Source: Entoloma clypeatum (taxonomy: Eukaryota > Basidiomycota > Agaricomycetes > Agaricales > Entolomataceae). From it: DNA of 64,000 nt. The stretch spans positions 3,286,001 through 3,350,000 of the forward strand of contig OY751485.1 of the NCBI GenBank assembly GCA_963565915.1. The letters run 5' to 3'. Of the stretch, positions 10,815-20,708 are shown piece after piece. Below the pieces are notes generated by a model. The model was not told the origin of the DNA and ran no database searches. It saw nothing but the letters and a program-made list of their open reading frames with translations. Numbering within the stretch: the first letter of the stretch is position 1; the number at the start of each line of letters is the position of its first letter. Made by a program: the position numbers and the translations under genes.

Positions 10815-11452
10815 CTATTCTTTCAGCTCCCAGCTGACCCCACATCCGCAGCCAGTCCCTTTAGATCTTGGGTTATCAGATATCCGGAAGCTGCTTCCAA
10901 TGAGCTCTGTCGCGAAGTCAAGTGTAGATCCGTTGATTAGTGAGAATGAAACTGCGTCGACGAGGATGTTGGATGGCTGCAGCATGGGGTGAGCAAAGTG
11001 GCTACGGAGAAGAGTGTCAATGAAACGAGTGTCAGTGGCGAGATAATAGAGGACGACGGACTAGTCGTCGGGAGCTCGACTTGTTGCGAGCTCCATTGTG
11101 TACTGATACCCGTGGCAACCTCCTGACTCGACGGCGACGCGCAGGGCAGCTTCAGGATCGTTTTGTCTTGCGGCTATTGACCTCAGTTGCTGTGGAAAAC
11201 CATGAGGAGTTGAGGTGGGCTCTGCATGTTTGTTCACATTCACATTACCTCTGCGGCGCGATCCGTAATTACAAACTTGACGTCGTCAACAGGAGGGAGC
11301 TCAACATCGAGTTCTTCCTGCTGGATATATTCGGGAGATGGGGAAGCGACAAGGACAGTTGGGTTGGTGGATGGTTTTGCCGCAAATGTTGCCTTACGCA
11401 AGTATGTGGACCGTGGGGGACGGGCGATGAGGCGACGGAGGAGATGAGACAT
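10815..11452 (-). CDS. ISA2: Mitochondrial iron-sulfur assembly protein Isa2 (A-type carrier)
   Basis: Three exons rebuild cleanly. The first is MSHLLRRLIARPPRSTYLRK (a basic mitochondrial presequence) to VKFVITDRAAE. A ~57-nt intron follows, then QLRSIAARQNDPEAALRVAV and SGGCHGYQYTMEL. A second intron follows DDY, then NILVDAVSFSLINGSTLDF ... RISDNPRSKGTGCGCG and VSWELKE. The three cluster-binding cysteines of the family (SGGC and GTGCGCG) are all present, and the HesB/IscA fold length is normal. Isa2 works with Isa1 and Iba57 to make [4Fe-4S] clusters for aconitase, lipoate synthase and others. The stop lies just upstream of the Spp2 start on the same strand. Confidence 0.92.
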
Positions 11453-11491
11453 TGAAATATAACAAAGACAAACAAAGACTAGTGAACTAAC

Positions 11492-12548
11492 TTAACACAC
11501 AACACAGCAGCTCCAGCTCTTCTTCACCTCTGCGTCTTGCAGCGTCGTCTTCCCGCTGCTCCGTCTTCGATGGTGTTTCGCCTCCACCCCTTGCGCTTGG
11601 CTGCTCGTTGGCACCCCATCCCGCATTAGCATGCTTGCTCGCGTCGCTGTCTCGAAGACATCATCGACGCCTTCAATTTTGAGCGCCGAACACTCTTTGT
11701 ACGCACGGGCACCGATAGCCTGTGCCACACGTTCCCCCTGCTCACGGGTCACATATCTCCCGGCTGGAACGGGGGGGTTGGGCCGAAGATCGGCCTTGCA
11801 ACCAACCAGGATCACCGGGATGGTAGGCCCGCAAATAGATCGCACTTCTTCTATCCACTAAACAGGCAACTCAGTCGCATTGTGCCGGACATCGCGTAGC
11901 TGACTCACCTTGTTTGTCACGTTTTCTAGGGAATCAGGCGTGTCGAGCGCAAATGCAATAAGGATGACGTGAGATTTAGAATAAGACATGGGCCGTAGGC
12001 GCTGAGTGTCCCATGTCAGGAGAGGGGGCGAAACTTGAGGCAACGCATGCGCGTACCTCATATTCTTCCTGGCCACTTCAATTTTGCATCGAGACAGCAT
12101 GAATGGACAGATGAAATAAAACGGGTGGTTGCGACATACGCAGTATCCCATAGGGCTAGCTGAACGGGTTTTTCGTCGAGTCTGATCTCCGCGACGTAAT
12201 TGTCAAACACAGCTGGAATGCAAGGTCAGCAGTGCTTTCGGGCCAGTAGATGCTGCGCACTGGGTTGCTGGTGGCACCAAGGTTAGCACGCTAGGGATGG
12301 ACAAACACGCCGGTAAACGCACGTAATCCTTCGGGAACTCTCCCAGGGCAAACGAACATAGCAGCGATGTTTTGCCACATGCGCCTGTTCAACCAACAAG
12401 ATACTGTTCAGCGTGAGAGCTCAGGTCGTGGTTGATCGGTTACATGCCGTCACCAACGATGACGAGTTTTCGTCGTATCTGGAGAGGATGAGAGGAGAGG
12501 CACGGTTGAAGAATATGTTAGAGAGCATACCGGGTTCTGGGAGGACAT
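11492..12548 (-). CDS. RHO2: Rho2-like small GTPase
   Basis: A membrane-attached Rho GTPase controlling cell-wall synthesis and polarity. Exon order: MSSQNP, then IRRKLVIVGDG, a GC-AG intron, then ACGKTSLLCSFALGEFPKD (P-loop), VFDNYVAEIRLDEKPVQ, AGQEEYE (a tiny exon), RLRPMSYSKSHVILIAFALD, and WIEEVRSICGPTIPVILVGC with KADL as the NKxD motif. GVDDVFETATRA resembles Rho2 (S. pombe type) more than Rho1 or Rho3. The tail is basic (KHHRRRSS) and ends SCCVVC, a Cys-rich prenylation box in which the last residue is Cys, an unusual choice. The exon join covering the switch-I Thr (expected YVPTVFDNY) is unresolved and may need a micro-exon around 12230-12320. It stops 39 bp from the Isa2 start. Confidence 0.88.
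12385..12447 (-). other. GC-AG intron inside the Rho2 P-loop
   Basis: GDG and ACGK of the P-loop are only contiguous if the intron begins GCATGT (donor GACG|GC) and ends GAACAG. No GT donor keeps both frame and consensus here. Confidence 0.55.
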
Positions 12549-12672
12549 GAATAAAGGAGGGGAGGGGAGGGGCGGACTGGAGGGAGGACTGAGGGAAACT
12601 TTATATAAGGCATGATGCATGGTCACAGCCGCATTGTTTGCGAACGCCGGTAGAAACAAACAAGTGATGTCA

Positions 12673-13610
12673 TCATCCTATAAAGCGTTCCCACTCGCCC
12701 GCCTCCATCCCGTAGCTCTCCCTCTCCGCGTCGGGGAACGTCCCATCCCGCACCGCCGACGTGTATCTCGCCACCCCCTTCTCCCGTTCCCCCCGCAGGT
12801 CTGCAAAACGTCGCACGAACTTAGCTTTGTGTCCCGTCCACGTCCCCATTGCGTCGTCCCACACCAGCACCTGCCCACTCGTTCCCGGTCCGGCTCCGAT
12901 CCCGATTGTCGGTATCCGCAACTGCTGCGTGACGAACGTGCCCAACTCTTTGGGAACCGCCTCCACCACTATCGAGAACGCGCCGGCCTCTTCCAGTACC
13001 AGCGCATCCTGCACTACGCGTTTCGCGTCCTCTGCTGTGCGCCCTTGCACCCTGTAGCCGGACATCGCAACATGCCTTTGCGGCAAGAGTCCCACATGCC
13101 CCATAACTGGGATTCCGATGCTTGTCAGTTTCCGGACAATCTCCGTAATTTCACTTCCGCCTTCCATCTTAACCGCGTCGACGTTTCCCTCCTGAATCAG
13201 CTTGATCGCGTTTGCCACGGCGGAACATGGGGATGTATGGTATGTGCCAAACGGCATGTCCGCAACTAGAAGTGGATGTTTTGTGCCTCGCGCTACCGCC
13301 CGTGAATGGTGGATCATCTCCGTCAGCGTCAGCTGCGTGGTGGAGTCGTAGCCCAGGCACACTTGCGCGAGCGAGTCACCAACGAGGGTGATGTCGATGT
13401 TGGGATTGGATGAGCATGCCTGTGCAGTGGGATAGTCGTACGCCGTCAACATCGTAATGGGGATCTTGGCCATTAGCTGTGCCTGAAGAGATTGTATAGT
13501 AACTTTTTTGCGGACTGTACATTGAGGAAATGGTATTGTTATGAACGCTGAGGAGGCTAAAGACACGCACCCTCTAGCGATTCATGACCCGCGCGCGGCC
13601 GGACACTCAT
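12673..13610 (-). CDS. panB: 3-methyl-2-oxobutanoate hydroxymethyltransferase (ketopantoate hydroxymethyltransferase)
   Basis: First committed step of pantothenate and coenzyme A synthesis: ketoisovalerate plus methylene-tetrahydrofolate gives ketopantoate. Family blocks in order: KIPITMLTAYDYPTAQ, LVGDSLAQVCLGYDSTTQ, LLVADMPFGTYHTS, VDAVKMEGGSE, IPVMGHVGLLPQRH and IPTIGIGAGPGTSGQVLVWD. The Mg-binding Asp and Glu positions are present. The best start is ATG at 13608-13610 (MSVRPRAGHESLE), spliced over an intron at 13515-13570 into RKKVTIQSLQ, because the unspliced alternative (MSLASSAFITIPF) replaces the conserved approach to RKKVTI with intron sequence. Length ~293 residues, normal. Yeast calls the orthologue ECM31. 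Confidence 0.93.
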
Positions 13611-14960
13611 CCCTCGAAAGCCTGAAAAGGATAAGAGAGCGCGTTTCTTGGTACACCGTCGAGCAAAATGGAGCATTTTGGGAAGAGGACGGGAATCGCA
13701 TTGGAAGTTTTTTTTCCGAGAGCAACGAGAATATCCGCTGAGAGTAGATTCGGCCCGGTATTAGCGCGAGGCTAATTTTAGACTCGAGTACCGCATGCGG
13801 CAATTTATTTCTATTTTTTTATCAGGGACCCAAGCATCGAAACATTGACAGCGGCGATCATATAGGCTCATGCCTTACTATTGATGATCAGGTATTTTCG
13901 GTGGCAAAATTGTTTCTCCACGGGAACCTCACCAATTTCCTCCGGGGTTGTTTGGGATCACTTGTAATTTGTCTCTTCTATAATCCTGTAACCTTACTTT
14001 GAGAAGAAATAATGTGCTCGTGTTGTCAGAGGCTTCCCGGTGATGGAAGTGTCTAATGTCACACCAAAAGCTTCTTTTTTCATAGTTTGGTGTCCCCTGC
14101 TTTAACAAACACATCCTGAGACCTGAGCTCCGGGATTTAAGATCCCCTGATATTGCCAAAGAGGCTCCGTGAACCAAACCTTAAGTGGTCCAGAGGATCT
14201 GGATAGATCTAGCCATCACTGCCGTATTTATGCCAGTTTTCCTTGCAAAAAATCACCAAATTGCCTCTCAAGCAGGCTCTCTTTGATTTCCCTGCTTAAA
14301 AACTTGGGGATCCAGTACTACGATATAAAGGATGATGTGTGCCAAATCATGGAGATAGAAGTGGAATGTGGAAGGAGGTAGTGGTATGTCTTTTTTTTTT
14401 TTTTTTCTTTTGTATAGTGTTTCTAAGTCATGTTAAGTTAAATTAATAGACTAAAAATTCATTAATTTAACTTTAACTGGTTAATATGTTTTCGAGAATT
14501 TCTTTAACTTAACCAAAATGCAAATTAACCAGTTAAAATATGAATCCTCAGGTTCAGTCAAGATTAAAACTAGTTTTAACTCAGGCTCCTAAAACCTTCC
14601 ACTCGTACCGCTTGTAATGCATATGTCATGCCACATGATGTTACATATGATGGATCACATGACATCAAAAAGAGACAAACAAATAAAACTGACCCCCAAA
14701 CTCACAGTAGAGCAACTGGCAAAAGATAGATTCAGGATTCCAATCATCGCCAATGGCAGCCCAAGGCAGCAAGCAAACAGAGCTCATCAACACATTTCTC
14801 TTCCATAATCAATACTCACAAACATAGTTCATTACCTGTTCTTTTTTTGTTTAGTCAGACACACATCACTGAATTAAACACAACCTCATTTCGGCATGCC
14901 TTTTTCAGAATTGCAAAAGAAATGGTTGATCAAGAAGATACATGACCTAGTACAGGCCAA
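13611..14960. other. AT-rich intergenic stretch, no gene seen
   Basis: Beyond the panB promoter I find no convincing coding frame. It holds a T tract at ~14391-14406, a short hairpin-like repeat at 14472-14537, and increasingly AT-rich sequence. It separates the host gene island from the transposon block. Confidence 0.6.
14472..14537. repeat. Perfect 14-bp inverted repeat
   Basis: TTTAACTGGTTAAT at 14472-14485 is matched by its reverse complement ATTAACCAGTTAAA at 14524-14537, with a 38-nt AT-rich loop. It could be an old element end or a replication or recombination hairpin; nothing else identifies it. Confidence 0.6.
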
Positions 14961-15645
14961 TTTTTTTTTTTTTTTTTGGGTCAACAGTTTATATAGCAGT
15001 ATACTAGGGGTACAGTCTGCTTGACATAGAGTAAACTACATCAATCCAAGGATCTACATACACATGAAGAACAAGCAGTGCAAGGCTCTGTCGAGCTGAT
15101 AAGACCTCACGCCAGGTTGAGGGAGTCTGTGATACATAGTATGTGCATCTGAGTATTCGAATGTGCAATACAGGAGCACTCCAACCTTGCGAGGTTGGCC
15201 ATTGATGGTGCTGAGGGGTGTCTGCACCCTACCCCTCAAAGAAGCGCCTGTGCAATTCTTACTCTTCGATCATGTTCACTTGCCAGAGGGGGCTGCATCC
15301 CTTTGAACCCAGCACACTATCACATGATTACTGCCAATGGTTGTGTTGGGCATAGGATGTTTTCTAAAGGCAAAGGCCCCTGGGTTGTCCATGATGAATT
15401 TCCCAAAGACATCCCAGATGGGAGTGTTTCTCGAGAAGGAGGGCGTATCTGGTGGCCTTGTGGGGTGATGCAGACATTTGTAGAAAACATGGGCAAAGTC
15501 CTCAACAGACCCTGCTCCATAGTCACACTGTTCAACTCCATCCCCAATGTTGAATCTGTGTCTATAGTGGCCAATTTGGGCGTGGCTGGTGAGGCCGTGG
15601 ACCATCTGAGCTGTGAGGAATTGGGAGTGACTAGTGAATGACAGG
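14961..15645 (-). mobile_element. 5'-truncated LINE copy (LINE-1 family of this window)
   Basis: Begins on the + strand with an 18-nt T tract (the poly-A tail) and GGGTCAACAGTTTATATAG, matching the 3' end of the long LINE at 57306-61550. The decayed frame contains AQMVHGLTSHAQIGHYRHRF and FAHVFYKCLHHPTRPPD, which correspond to the region after RNase H in the longer copy. Similarity stops near 15640. Confidence 0.85.
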
Positions 15646-15649
15646 GGTA

Positions 15650-16333
15650 CAGTCAACTCCCTCCTAACCCATAGTGATCGGTGGACACCCGGAGCTATGG
15701 GTTATAAGAGAGTATGGGGTACCAGGAAGGACCAATAAATCAAGGTCAAATTTGAAAATTCATTAAAGTACCTGTCTATGGATGTATTCCGAAGTATCTA
15801 TGATGAGTTGCAAGTGAAATAGTCCGTAATTTCAGTTGCGGTCAAATTCTGAAACTCAACAAGGCGTGTCTGATGGCCAAAGGAGGATAATACAGCCTCT
15901 AACTTGCAGGCAAAGGATCCTGAATATACTCTTGAATGATGAGGGCTGCTTGAAGTGCATTGATGCATGTGGGCTGAGTTTCGGCGGCTGTATCATCCTT
16001 GTCACTGTCACCCCCATCACATTTGTTTCTCGTGTCCATCATGGCCTGAAATATTTCTTCATCTGTAGCATCGTCCATAGTACTGGACTCCTCTGGGGGA
16101 TTAAGAAGTGCCTCAAGGCTCATCCAATTTGATGACTGGAGCATGCCAGTAGCCTGGAGAACATCAAGGGCAGCCTCCACTTGCTTTTTGGCAGCTTCAG
16201 AAATGGGGTTTTCATCACTGAGAAGCAGGGAGGAGACCGGGATCAATGGCGCCGATGTTGGGGATGCGGAGGTTGTCAAGTCAGGTAGAATTTTCTGCTT
16301 TTTGCCAACAGTTTCTGATCGTTGTTGTGTCCA
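15650..16333 (-). mobile_element. pogo/Fot1-like DNA transposon, 3' half (inverted away from its 5' half)
   Basis: Starts with terminal repeat CAGTCAACTCCCTCC preceded by the TA target. The - strand encodes the C-terminal end of a pogo-type transposase: DTTTIRNCWQKAE, a one-base frameshift in an A tract, then ILPDLTTSASPTSAP and onward to IIQEYIQDPLPAS. It ends at TGGAC, where the reversed LTR of element A begins. The matching 5' half is at 31900-33693. Confidence 0.85.
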
Positions 16334-16757
16334 TGTAAGGGCGACCTTACGATCCAACAACTCCGAAGCGCTCCGAAGCGACTCCGATGCCGGACGACTT
16401 GCAAGGGAAATCCAAAGTTAAATTAGACTCTACAAAGTACAATATGAGGCGTACCTTGCAAGAGAAATCCAAAGAGAAAGTTCTGAGGATTCCCTTGCAG
16501 GCTAGACAGCTATATAGATGATGAGAATTGGAAATGAGGAGAGGAATGTTGAAATACGACAAAGACTGGGAGTAGGGATGGGAATGGAATATGTAAATCA
16601 GAAGCGTGCATGTGGTGGTATAAATCATTGCTCCGACATGCACTCCGATGCGGAGGATGGGTTGGAAGTGTTGGAGGTGTTGGAGGTGTTGGAGGTGTTG
16701 GAGGTGTTGGAGGTGTTGGAGGTGTTGGATTGAGGAAATCGGATGGTTGCCCTTACA
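16334..16757 (-). repeat. 3' LTR of A(-)
   Basis: Reverse complement of the family A LTR: starts TGTAAGGGCGACC and ends GGTTGCCCTTACA on the + strand. It contains a 9-bp minisatellite, GGTGTTGGA, repeated about seven times near 16670-16728. It is more like the 5' LTR of A(+) than the 3' LTR of A(+). Confidence 0.9.
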
Positions 16758-16831
16758 TTACCCCCCTTCTAAGGCACGGCGTCTCGACGTGCAAGGTGAA
16801 ATGTACAGGACTCGAAGGCAGTTGCAGCGAT

Positions 16832-18600
16832 TCAACGTGGAGCTCCTGGGTGTTGGCAGTAAAATTCCTGGACCAGGCGCGGAGTGTGGACATCCTCCTC
16901 CATCTCCCATGAGTTTTCCTCATAGCTGTACCCCTTCCACTTGACTAGGAACTGCAGCTTGCCTCGTTGAAGCCGACTATCCAAGATCATTTCGACTTCA
17001 TATTCCATTTCTTCTCCGACTGCAGTCAGAGGCGGAGGGATATGGACATCTCGTCGGAAGGGGTCTTCCAGAGCCAACAGCAGTTTTACAACGTGGAATA
17101 CGGGGTGAATGCGAGACATAGAAGGAGGGAGTTTGAGTTCGTACGCATGTGTTCTGACAGGTCGGACAACCAGAAATGGGCCTACATATCTATGAGCCAG
17201 CTTTTTGGTCGGTCAGGTGGTCTTGAGGTCGGAGGAATCCAGAAAGACCTTGTCGCCCAGTTGGAAGGTCGGAGTAGATGTCTGACGCTGGTTGTAGTAC
17301 CGCACCATGTTGTCTTTGGCCTTTCCCAAAGCTGCTTGTGCTTCCTCCAATGCGGACTTCATCTGCTTGCTGAAATCCTCTATGGCCTCGATCTCTGATG
17401 GTCTTTGTCAGGGCTCAAAGCCCATACATGGGTGACGTCCGGTGTCGACATAGAAGGGGGTTTGGCGCGTGGACACATGGACATGGTTATTGTACGAAAG
17501 CTCTGCCATTGGAAGCCATTCGTCCCAATCGTCCTGTCGCTCATTGACAAACAGTCAGAGGTATTGTTCCAATCTCTGGTTCACGTGTTCTGTCTGTCTG
17601 TCCGACTGGGGATGGTAGGCCGTTGAGGCAGCAACCTTGATACCTAACAGCCTGTACAATTCCCGCGTGAACTGGGCAACGAACTGTGGTCCGCGATCGG
17701 AGACAATGGCCTCTGGAAGGCCGTGAAGCTTCCAAACATGTTGAACATAAGATTTTGTGGATCTGAGGGTGGAGAGAGTGGAGTGCGTCGGAATGAAGTG
17801 TCCACATTTCCCGACTGAGTCTACTACTACCATGATAGCATCATACCCATGGGCTTCTGGTAGTTCAGTGATAAAATCAACACTAGTTACCTGCCATCGC
17901 TCCGATGGGACTGGGAGTGGATGGAGTTCACCAGAGGGTGCGGAGCATCAGATCTTGGTGCGGAGGCAGGGGTCACAAGTTTTGCAATACTGACCAATTA
18001 AATGTGCCATGTGGGGTCACCAATAAGTGCGTGATACCAACTCTAGAGTCTTCCAGCATCCTGGGTGTCCGACCACTGGATTGTCATGGTGTTGCGTGAT
18101 GATTCGTTGGCGGAGCTGTGGGTTTTTGGGCACATAAATGCGATCTCGGAAGTACAGTAAACCCTCCGACTGTCGCCATTCTGCTCCGCGGATGGATGCA
18201 GTTCCGACTGTCAGAAGGGATTTGATAACCTCTGCTATGCTATCCTCTAGAAGGCCAACACGGATGCCCTGTTGGACCTTCTGGAGGACATCGTGCTCCT
18301 CACCTTGAGTGGCTACTCCCCGAGTGGCCCATATGGCAAACAGCTCTGGTTGGAGTAGGACTATGTCCTCATTGTCCTGTGAGCCATCTCCATGGTCCGC
18401 CTGACATGACAGTGCGTCTGACTTCCCCATCGACTTGCCCGGTCGATGGTGCATCTTGAAATCAAAACGTGCTAGGTATAGAGACCACCTCACTTGTCGC
18501 CGATTGAGCTTCTGGGCGGTCATGAAGTATTTGAGGTTTTTGTGATTGGTCCAAATTTCCACCGTCTTCTCCGCTCCTTCAAGGAAATGTCGCCATTCCT
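16832..18600 (-). pseudogene. A(-) pol remnant: RNase H end, integrase, chromodomain
   Basis: Frames carry FDFKMHHRPGKSMGKSDAL (RNase H end), a zinc-finger and integrase core with AIVSDRGPQFVAQFTREL and STAYHPQSDRQTEHVNQ, then a C-terminal chromodomain EYEVEMILDSRLQRGKLQ with KWKGYSYEENSWE. In-frame TGA codons at LEQYL*, TYW* and others break it. It is almost identical to 45817-47592, including the same stops. Confidence 0.9.
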
Positions 18601-19002
18601 TGTTACGGACTCTACGGTATGAGGACCACGTCATATCTTTTACTTATCGGCCTGACTTGGCGCCCTCTTATGAACTTACTATGTCTCATGTCTACTTTCG
18701 CAACCTTCAATTCCCAGTCTGACTCATTACATTACTTCGTCATCCCCTTTAGTATACTTCGCTCCCGCACTGACTCGCTTTCCACAGTCAGCTTACTCAC
18801 TGTACATAGCCTTCCGCAGTCGCCTTACTCATGCGCAATGCCTTCCGCAGTACTGACTCATCTGCTACCGCCTATAGTCAGTACCTATATAAACCTCTTG
18901 TACTATAGTAGATTCCTTAGATTTAGCAATCACTTTGCTCTTCGCCTTTCCACTTTCCTGCATACTCTGCCCGAACCTTGGAACAGTTTGTTAAGCATAA
19001 CA
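18601..19002 (+). repeat. 5' LTR of C1
   Basis: TGTTACGGACTC to AAGCATAACA; includes TATATAAACCTC near 18890, a likely TATA box. Confidence 0.9.
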
Positions 19003-19206
19003 AGTTGCTGAATCTCGTTAGGTTCGCCCAGAGCGAAGAGAGCAACTACCAGACGAGTCAAGACGTCGCGCTTACTTGAAGACTTCACCAGTAACCCATT
19101 CAGCACGCCAGAAGCCCGACAGGAGGAGCTAAGTCCTCGAGACAGTATTGATTTTACACTCATCCAGCAGTACATCGAATCGGAGATCCGTCGCATCCTA
19201 CAGCAG

Positions 19207-19878
19207 GTGCTTGACGAAGAACTAGACAATGATGAGCATCGCCCCCACAGCGAGATAGCAGAGAGCATCCATCTTGCTCGGCAACACCAGATCGCGTGTT
19301 ACAACGCCCGACAGAACGAACTTGAAAGTTTTCGCATTCAAGAAGGACCTCAGACAGGTCGGATCACAGAGATCAGAGAGTTTATCGGTGTCCAGACAAC
19401 CGTTATCAGAAGATTGATTAGGATGCTCACATCGAGACGTCCCAGAGCCACATCATCATGTCTTACTCGAAGCAGCAGATCTACGCCCACTTCACCACTG
19501 AAGAACAACAGACCGAGTACAACTGTTGGGCACGAAACGAGAGACTTGACCCCTTCTCGTGACCAACAGACGCGCAGGAACAGAGATTCCTTAGAGATTT
19601 ACAGAGGAAATACTCTGAACGTTTTGCCACCAATTCCGCCGACGAGTTCCCTGACGAATTTACTTTTGACTCCGCGCAGTCAGATATCGAACAGATGCCT
19701 AGAACAGGGACTCATTTCAATTCTTACCTGTATCCCGAACCCCATCTTCATCCCAACAACCCGACCCCTCTTCTCCTCCGCAGACTCTAGACATGGCAGA
19801 AGCTCCGGCTGTACAAACAATGGATACATCCAAGATCATCAAGGATCCTGGGATGTTCAAGAACAGATACATCTTTGA
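19207..19878 (+). pseudogene. Frame upstream of C1 gag (gag N-terminal region)
   Basis: Encodes ESIHLARQHQIACYNARQ and TEIREFIGVQTTVIRRLI; an open frame extends upstream to about 19080 without an ATG. The second half overlaps a different frame (-1) that runs into gag and reads QIYAHFTTEEQQTEYN. The same two-frame arrangement is kept in C2, so both frames have probably been used. Confidence 0.5.
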
Positions 19879-20659
19879 CAAGTGGTGGAAAGCCACCAAA
19901 TTATGCATCAGGTTCCAAAAGAGCCTCACAGACGATCAGAAGATTCTTGCGGTGCTATCCCGCATGATGGAAGGGTCCGGCAGACACTGGGCCAGTAACA
20001 AGTTAGATGCTCTTGCTGTTGACAATGAGAACATCACCTGGCTAGGTTTTTCCGATGATATCGCCACACGATTCTCCATTGCCAACAAGTTGGTCGCTGC
20101 CAAAGCAAGACTCAAAGTCCTGAAACAAGAGAAACGTACTGTTGATGAATTCTTGGATGAATTTGAAGAACTCTTGAAACTATCAAACCTTGGCAAAGAA
20201 ACTGGGAAATACATCCTAGAGAAGAACGTCAACCGCAGAATCTCTGAACAAGTGGCTAGTGATGGCAAGACGTACACCAATTACGCAAAGGAGATCTGAA
20301 ACAAGGGACGACAGATGGAAGGACATGCACTGGTCATCTGAGGTGGCGGCGACATGCGCACCGGATCGGGTACCACTTATGGTGGTCAGGGCAAAGCCAT
20401 GGAAATCGACAAAGCAGGAGTAGCCCGTTGCTACAACTGTCAACGCTTCGGTCATCTGGCTAAAGACTGTAGCGCTCCAAAGAAGAAAGATGGTCGCAAA
20501 TGTTTCAACTGTGACCAAGAAGGCCATATCGCGCGCAACTGCCGCAAGCCGAAGAAGAACTCCGGAAGGGTTAGGAAGGTATCCGAGGAAGATGCCGAGA
20601 ATGATGAAACCACAATCTTAGAAGCTGACGAGAAGGATTTTCCCGAAGGGTCCGATTAA
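19793..20659 (+). pseudogene. C1 gag (capsid and nucleocapsid), two TGA stops
   Basis: MAEAPAVQTMDTSKIIKDPG starts the capsid, followed by WWKATKLCIRFQKSL and two CCHC knuckles, CYNCQRFGHLAKDC and CFNCDQEGHIARNC, as in RNA-packaging nucleocapsids. TGA at YAKEI* and at HALVI* replaces CGA, as seen by comparison with the intact C2 copy at 62672-63541. Confidence 0.93.
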
Positions 20660-20708
20660 ACGACGCTAAGTCGCGACCCTTATCTATTAAACGGACTTGC
20701 TTGCCTTG

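Noticed and set aside
1..13610. Host island as a biosynthetic or secretion gene cluster
   Set aside because: The genes belong to unrelated core functions and lie on two strands; no pathway logic links them.
13541..13803. Small frames upstream of panB on either strand
   Set aside because: They overlap the promoter and first exon of panB and show no conserved features.
16648..16733. Open frame encoding repeated CWR, VLE or GGV units
   Set aside because: It is the GGTGTTGGA minisatellite inside the A LTR.
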